Shown in pieces: positions 59,660-64,000 of a stretch of DNA of 64,000 bases (its first letter is position 1; the number at the start of each line of letters is the position of its first letter). The position numbers and the translations under genes were made by a program. The stretch spans positions 186,001 through 250,000 of the forward strand of contig NZ_LECZ01000027.1 of assembly GCF_001022965.1 (NCBI RefSeq). The letters run 5' to 3'. The notes under the pieces are model-generated. The model worked only from the letters and a program-made list of their open reading frames with translations, was not told where the DNA came from and did not search any database. Source of the stretch: Enterobacter genomosp. O (GTDB taxonomy: Bacteria; Pseudomonadota; Gammaproteobacteria; Enterobacterales; Enterobacteriaceae).

Positions 59660-61759
59660 ATGCCCCGACCCATCCCTCTCGAACGTTATCGCAACATCGG
59701 TATCTCCGCGCATATCGATGCCGGTAAAACAACCACCACCGAGCGTATCCTGTTTTACACCGGGATGAGCCACAAGCTGGGTGAAGTACACGATGGCGCG
59801 GCAACAACCGACTGGATGGCGCAGGAGCAAGAGCGCGGAATCACCATTACGTCCGCAGCCGTCAGCTGCTTCTGGCCGGGTATGGACAGAGGGTTTGAAC
59901 CGCACCGGATCAACATCATCGACACCCCGGGGCACGTGGATTTCACCATTGAGGTGGAGCGCTCCATGCGCGTTCTCGACGGTGCCGTGATGGTGTACGA
60001 CTCCGTGGGCGGCGTTCAGCCTCAGTCCGAAACCGTCTGGCGTCAGGCGAATAAGTATCACGTGCCGCGTCTGGCCTTCGTCAACAAAATGGACCGTCCG
60101 GGCGCCGATTTCTTCCGCGTGGTGCGGATGATGCAGGAGCGCCTGAAGGCGAATCCGGTACCGATTGTGATTCCGGTTGGCGCGGAAGAGCATTTCACCG
60201 GCGTGGTGGATCTCATCAAGATGCGCACCATTCTGTGGGACGATGCCACCCAGGGCATGGTGTTCACCTATGCGCCCGTGCCGGATGACTTAGTGAAAAC
60301 CGCTCAGGAATGGCGGGAAAAAATGGTCTCTGCGGCGGCGGAAGCCAGCGACGATCTGATGGATAAATACCTGGAAACGGGCGATCTGGACGAAGCGGAA
60401 ATTATCAGGGGGCTGCGTATTCGCACCATCTCGGGTGAAATCCAGCCGATGCTGTGCGGCAGCGCGTTTAAAAACAAGGGCGTGCAGCGCATGCTCGATG
60501 CGGTCATTGAGCTGATGCCGTCGCCGCTGGACGTGCCGGCGATTGACGGCGTGGATGAAAAAGGGCAGCACGCGGAACGTCACCCCAGCGATGACGAACC
60601 GTTCTCCGCGCTGGCGTTTAAGCTGATGAGCGACCCGTACGTCGGGCAGCTGACCTTTATCCGCGTTTACTCTGGCGTGCTGCGCAAAGGCGACGCGGTG
60701 TATAACCCGGTGAAAGGGAAGAAAGAGCGTATCGGGCGTATCGTGCTGATGCATGCCAACGATCGCCACGAGGTGGACGAGCTGCGCGCCGGGGATATCG
60801 CGGCCTGTGTTGGGCTGAAAGATGTGACCACGGGTGACACCTTAACCGACCCGAACGCGGTGATCACGCTTGAGCGGATGGAGTTCCCTGATCCGGTTAT
60901 CTCGCTGGCGATCGAGCCGAAAACGAAAGGCGATCAGGAGAAAATGGGGATCGCGCTGCAGCGTCTGGCGGCGGAAGATCCGTCTTTCCGTCTGCACACT
61001 GACGAAGAGTCCGGCCAGACCATTATCTCCGGGATGGGTGAGTTACACCTGGAGATTATCGTCGACCGCATGAAGCGTGAGTTTGGCGTCGAGGCGAACA
61101 TTGGTCGTCCGCAGGTGACCTACCGAGAAACCTTGCGTAAAGCGGTGAAGGATATCGAAGGCAAATTTGTCCGTCAGTCCGGCGGTAAAGGGCAGTACGG
61201 TCACGTGGTGCTGAGCCTTGAGCCGACCGAACCCGGCAGCGGCTTTACGTTTGAAGATGCCACCAAGGGCGGCGTGGTGCCGCGCGAGTATATCCCGTCC
61301 GTTGAGAAAGGGCTGCGTGAAGCCATGAACAGCGGCGTTCTGGCGGGGTATCCGGTTGTCGATGTCAAAGCGACTCTGACGTTTGGCTCGTATCACGAGG
61401 TCGACTCCTCGGAGATGGCGTTCCGCATGGCGGCGATCCTCGGCTTTAAAGAGGGCGCTCGCAGGGCGGATCCGGCGATTCTTGAGCCAGTCATGCACGT
61501 GGAGGTGGAAACACCAGAGGAGTACGCCGGCAACATTATGGGCGATCTCTCCTCCCGCCGTGGCATGGTGCAGGGGATGGAAGAGCAGTACGGAAGCCAG
61601 ATTATTCGTGCTGATGTGCCGCTAGCCGAGATGTTTGGTTACGCCACGACTTTGCGCTCGATGTCCCAGGGACGCGCGACGTACACGATGGAGTTCCATC
61701 ATTTTGCTGAAGCTCCGCGAAATGTTGCGGATGAGATTATTGCGCGGCGTGCGAAGTAG
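59660..61759 (+). CDS. fusA2: Second elongation factor G (EF-G paralogue)
   Basis: A 699-residue translational GTPase. G1 AHIDAGKTT, switch I region [18 protein letters not shown]3 DTPGHVDF, G4 NKMD and G5 GSAF are canonical; domain IV ([12 protein letters not shown]) and the C-terminal [20 protein letters not shown] are conserved. It is colinear with E. coli EF-G (704) but differs at many positions. It stands alone, outside the str operon (rpsL-rpsG-fusA-tufA), under a divergent ArsR-type gene with a terminator directly behind it. It may be a stress- or drug-conditioned EF-G; a role in fusidic-acid tolerance or ribosome recycling is inference. Confidence 0.93.
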   Translation: MPRPIPLERYRNIGISAHIDAGKTTTTERILFYTGMSHKLGEVHDGAATTDWMAQEQERGITITSAAVSCFWPGMDRGFEPHRINIIDTPGHVDFTIEVERSMRVLDGAVMVYDSVGGVQPQSETVWRQANKYHVPRLAFVNKMDRPGADFFRVVRMMQERLKANPVPIVIPVGAEEHFTGVVDLIKMRTILWDDATQGMVFTYAPVPDDLVKTAQEWREKMVSAAAEASDDLMDKYLETGDLDEAEIIRGLRIRTISGEIQPMLCGSAFKNKGVQRMLDAVIELMPSPLDVPAIDGVDEKGQHAERHPSDDEPFSALAFKLMSDPYVGQLTFIRVYSGVLRKGDAVYNPVKGKKERIGRIVLMHANDRHEVDELRAGDIAACVGLKDVTTGDTLTDPNAVITLERMEFPDPVISLAIEPKTKGDQEKMGIALQRLAAEDPSFRLHTDEESGQTIISGMGELHLEIIVDRMKREFGVEANIGRPQVTYRETLRKAVKDIEGKFVRQSGGKGQYGHVVLSLEPTEPGSGFTFEDATKGGVVPREYIPSVEKGLREAMNSGVLAGYPVVDVKATLTFGSYHEVDSSEMAFRMAAILGFKEGARRADPAILEPVMHVEVETPEEYAGNIMGDLSSRRGMVQGMEEQYGSQIIRADVPLAEMFGYATTLRSMSQGRATYTMEFHHFAEAPRNVADEIIARRAK

Positions 61760-61769
61760 TTAATTAATT

Positions 61770-61805
61770 GCACACGGTAGCCGCTGGGCTACCGTGTGCT
61801 TTTTA
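61770..61805 (+). terminator. Strong terminator after fusA2
   Basis: A 12-base-pair stem (GCACACGGTAGC 61770-61781 with GCTACCGTGTGC 61788-61799), a six-base loop and six T. Confidence 0.9.
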
Positions 61806-61836
61806 CGCTGGTACAGGCGGCTTTCATATCACGTTA

Positions 61837-62262
61837 TCACTTAATCAGCGTGGCCGATCGAACTTTCCATTTCCCTTTTTCCTCAACGAGACAATCGGCA
61901 ACAACGTGATCCTGCTTTTTACCAAACGCGATATACACGTTTGTGCAAACGGCATCAAAATCAGAATGCAACACTGTTATCCGATCCCAGTCCTCATTCC
62001 AGTCCTGCGATTTAATAAACATATCCGCATCGGGCATGTCTTTTTCGTTACTGTCGCCAGAGTACATCTCTTTAATTGCTGCGATAGTTTCTGAAGTAAC
62101 GTAGTCACTCATGCTGTCCGGATTGAGGACTGGCGATTTGTCCTGATTCAACTGCGCGATATACCATTGATTGAATTTAAGCGCCGCCATCCCCGGTGGA
62201 TAGATGCTATCAGCGACGGCGAACGGAGACAGGGCGAAAAGAAAAAAGAAGAGTGCTTTCAT
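61837..62262 (-). CDS. Probable periplasmic immunity protein (DUF3828-like)
   Basis: A 141-residue secreted protein with signal peptide MKALFFFLFALSPFAVA. The mature part is acidic (YSGDSNEKDMPDADMF, QDWNEDWDRITV) and has two cysteines (VCTNVY and VADCLVEEK) that could form a disulfide. Its ATG overlaps the toxin stop codon by one base (TAATG), so toxin and immunity are translationally coupled. Acidic periplasmic proteins paired with small amidases are typical immunity proteins. The family name is from memory; the role is inferred. Confidence 0.7.
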   Translation of the reverse strand: MKALFFFLFALSPFAVADSIYPPGMAALKFNQWYIAQLNQDKSPVLNPDSMSDYVTSETIAAIKEMYSGDSNEKDMPDADMFIKSQDWNEDWDRITVLHSDFDAVCTNVYIAFGKKQDHVVADCLVEEKGKWKVRSATLIK

Positions 62263-62624
62263 TAGTCATGCCTGAAGAGTTCGTAATGGGGTTGTATGCT
62301 TCGGTAAGCCTGCCCTGGGTACAAGTTGCGTTGTACAAAATAGCTGATCCACTGCTGGCCATCGTAGATGCAAACGTGTCCGCTATCGTGGCCCACAATA
62401 TTCTGGATAACGGCTACGTCGCCTGCATGCGGTTGATCATATACCAGGCGGAAGCCAGCGTTGACTAATGTCAGCCCCATGTCTTTTGCAAGACGCGTAT
62501 TAGGGATTTTTAATCTTCCTCCGGCTCTTATTGCTTCGGTGACGTAGTGAGCACAATAGCCTGTGCTCTTCGATTGGGCGTGCGATCTGGCATATGAGAT
62601 TGCGCCATCTTTATTCCATGACAT
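62262..62624 (-). CDS. Probable papain-like (NlpC/P60/CHAP-type) peptidoglycan amidase toxin
   Basis: A 120-residue protein with the CHAP/NlpC arrangement: catalytic Cys24 in STGYCAHYVTEAIRAGG, GDVAVIQN near 68-75 and catalytic His83 in HDSGHVCIYDGQQWISYF, with Asp88 as a candidate third residue. It lacks a signal peptide, as expected of an effector delivered by a type VI or contact system. It resembles Tae-type amidases and BPSL0067-family proteins. Start behind AAGGAAATATCG. The reading frame stays open about 50 bases upstream of the ATG without a start codon. No T6SS structural genes are in the window. Confidence 0.72.
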   Translation of the reverse strand: MSWNKDGAISYARSHAQSKSTGYCAHYVTEAIRAGGRLKIPNTRLAKDMGLTLVNAGFRLVYDQPHAGDVAVIQNIVGHDSGHVCIYDGQQWISYFVQRNLYPGQAYRSIQPHYELFRHD

Positions 62625-62749
62625 CGATATTTCCTTAATGAAAATTGCTAATGCAGCAGACCCAGAAATATCCTCCCTTTTACTTCGTCATGGTAAACAT
62701 AAAATGTCATGGAAAATATTTATATTTCAGAAGGATATGATTGACGAAA

Positions 62750-63322
62750 TCAATCCAGCGCCTTCACCATCTTCCCACTCGCCACAAACGTCCCGGCGCC
62801 AAGATGATGCAGCGTATTCAGCTTATCACCGTCAAACTGCCAGCGTCCGGCGACAAACGCGCGTTCATCTGCTGCCGCTGATACCACTTCGCCAAACAGC
62901 GTATCGTACTTTTCTGCCGCTGATGTAGCGGGTAATAATCGACACTCCATCCACGCCAAACATTTTTCTTCAATGACCGGCAGGCCGAGTTCGGGGCCGT
63001 TTACGACCGGGATCCCGTAGCAGTTGAATTTGTCTTCATCGCGCCCGCTGACGCTACCCACCGCGTAAGTCCAGTTGGCCGCCGCCACGCCGGGGATGAC
63101 GATGCCAAACTTTCCGCTGCGTTCTATCAGTTCGCGCGACCAGGCGCTTTTATCCACCACAATGGCAATACGCGGCGGTTCAAATTCGACGGGCATTGAC
63201 CATGCGGCGGCCATCACGTTGCGTCTATCCAGGGTTTCATCCCGGCTGGTAATTAGCACGGTAGGGCCGTGGTTCAGCAGGCGGCTGGCATGACGTAATT
63301 CAACAGGGCGAAAGTGGCTCAT
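62750..63322 (-). CDS. yddH: Flavin reductase-like protein YddH
   Basis: A 190-residue flavin-reductase-like (FMN-binding split-barrel) protein. RPVELRHASRLLNHGPTVLI, NVMAAAWSMPVEFEPPRIAI and GKFGIVIPG match the E. coli YddH sequence over its length. Start behind GAGGAGAACCT. It is divergent from nhoA as in E. coli, where the two genes and pptA are neighbours. The reaction is unknown; reduction of an aromatic or hydroxylamine substrate is conceivable. Confidence 0.88.
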   Translation of the reverse strand: MSHFRPVELRHASRLLNHGPTVLITSRDETLDRRNVMAAAWSMPVEFEPPRIAIVVDKSAWSRELIERSGKFGIVIPGVAAANWTYAVGSVSGRDEDKFNCYGIPVVNGPELGLPVIEEKCLAWMECRLLPATSAAEKYDTLFGEVVSAAADERAFVAGRWQFDGDKLNTLHHLGAGTFVASGKMVKALD

Positions 63323-63428
63323 AGGTTCTCCTCATAAATAATCGAGTATGCAGAAAAAGCACGGAAATCAAAGTGAACGCGTAAAATTAGTTTATAAACA
63401 AAACATCACTTTTAAAGGAAACTGATGC

Positions 63429-64000
63429 ATGTCTCCCTTTCTGACTGCCTATTTTGCTCGCATCGGCTGGAAGCAACCGGCTTCTGCTGATATCGACACC
63501 CTGCGCACGCTGCACTTACATCACAACTGCGCGATCCCGTTTGAGAATATCGATGTTGTCCTGCCGCGCGAAATTCATCTTGAAGACCCGTGTCTGGTCG
63601 ACAAACTGGTGACCGCCCGTCGCGGGGGATACTGCTTTGAGCAAAACGGCCTGTTCGAGCGCGTCTTGCGCGAAGTCGGGTTTACGGTGCGCAGCGTGCT
63701 TGGGCGCGTGGTATTGGCTAATCCGCCGCAAATGCCGCCGCGCACGCACCGACTGCTGCTGGTGGAGCTGAACGGCGAGCGCTGGATTGCCGACGTTGGG
63801 TTTGGTGGCCAGACGCTGACGGCGCCAATTCGCCTGCTTGCCAACGAAGAACAGGAGACGCCGCACGGGCTTTATCGTCTGCTGAGCGAGGGGAATGACT
63901 GGGTGCTGCAGTTCCGTCACCACGAGCACTGGCAGTCGATGTACCACTTTGACCTGACGACGCAGTATTTCAGCGATTACGTGATGGGGAATTTCTGGTC
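63429..64000 (+). CDS. nhoA: Arylamine N-acetyltransferase NhoA (5' part; runs off the window)
   Basis: About 190 of roughly 280 residues are present. The start MSPFLTAYFARIGWKQPASA has AAAGGAAACTGATGC upstream. The NAT catalytic triad is complete: Cys in RRGGYCFEQNG, His in PPRTHRLLLVE and Asp in IADVGFGGQTL. E. coli NhoA acetylates arylamines and O-acetylates N-hydroxyarylamines, using acetyl-CoA. The gene is truncated only by the window edge. Confidence 0.92.
   Translation, partial: MSPFLTAYFARIGWKQPASADIDTLRTLHLHHNCAIPFENIDVVLPREIHLEDPCLVDKLVTARRGGYCFEQNGLFERVLREVGFTVRSVLGRVVLANPPQMPPRTHRLLLVELNGERWIADVGFGGQTLTAPIRLLANEEQETPHGLYRLLSEGNDWVLQFRHHEHWQSMYHFDLTTQYFSDYVMGNFW

Overview
This window is chromosomal DNA of a member of the Enterobacteriaceae, most likely Enterobacter or a close relative (Lelliottia, Leclercia, Kosakonia). 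The inference rests on gene order and on protein families recalled from memory; no search was run. Two blocks follow the Escherichia coli K-12 map. The first is ompN-micC-nifJ(ydbK)-ydbJ-hslJ. The second is ydcR-ydcSTUV-patD ... ortT ... ydcY-ydcZ-mnaT ... curA-mcbR-pqqU(yncD)-yncE-ansP ... yncG ... pptA ... yddH-nhoA. Accessory genes sit in the gaps of this scaffold. No tRNA, rRNA, CRISPR array, insertion sequence or prophage structural gene was seen.

Layout. 1-4.8 kb: a CSS/EAL c-di-GMP phosphodiesterase gene whose 5' end looks frameshifted at the window edge, a DUF1294 membrane protein, a small periplasmic protein, an AT-rich stand-alone O-methyltransferase, a GFA-fold protein and two very small candidate genes. 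4.9-10.9 kb: porin OmpN, the sRNA MicC, pyruvate:flavodoxin oxidoreductase, YdbJ and HslJ. 11-13.6 kb: a second bd-type (CioAB) quinol oxidase with a DUF2474 accessory peptide. 13.7-21.3 kb: a YmcF-like cold-shock small protein with a long leader, then the MocR regulator YdcR, the YdcSTUV ABC importer and aldehyde dehydrogenase PatD. 21.3-23.5 kb: a yeaR-yoaG operon with two tandem yeaR copies behind a near-consensus NsrR site, then OrtT and an alpha/beta hydrolase. 23.5-30.1 kb: the srfABC operon. 30.3-41.1 kb: a DppA-like binding protein, then ydcY to ansP, interrupted by an XRE-cupin regulator with paired repeats.

41.4-45.2 kb: a LysR regulator with a divergent cupin, an Aer-like chemoreceptor and a P-loop kinase. 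45.3-52.9 kb: an eight-gene operon with two flavin monooxygenases, an M20 deacylase, a GNAT acetyltransferase and an amino-acid ABC importer with two binding proteins. This resembles the S-modified-cysteine salvage operons of Bacillus (ytm/ytn, yxe). 52.9-58.4 kb: yncG, pptA, an LpxL-type acyltransferase, and malic enzyme maeA divergent from a 2-hydroxycarboxylate symporter. 58.5-64 kb: a protein built of two HTH-like repeats, an ArsR-type regulator divergent from a second elongation factor G, a probable amidase toxin/immunity pair, yddH, and the 5' part of nhoA, which runs off the edge.

The most interesting items are the stand-alone EF-G under an ArsR-type regulator, the coupled toxin/immunity pair, the S-alkylcysteine-type salvage operon, the srfABC ATPase/GTPase-like module, the duplicated NsrR-controlled yeaR, and the paired repeats around the XRE-cupin gene.
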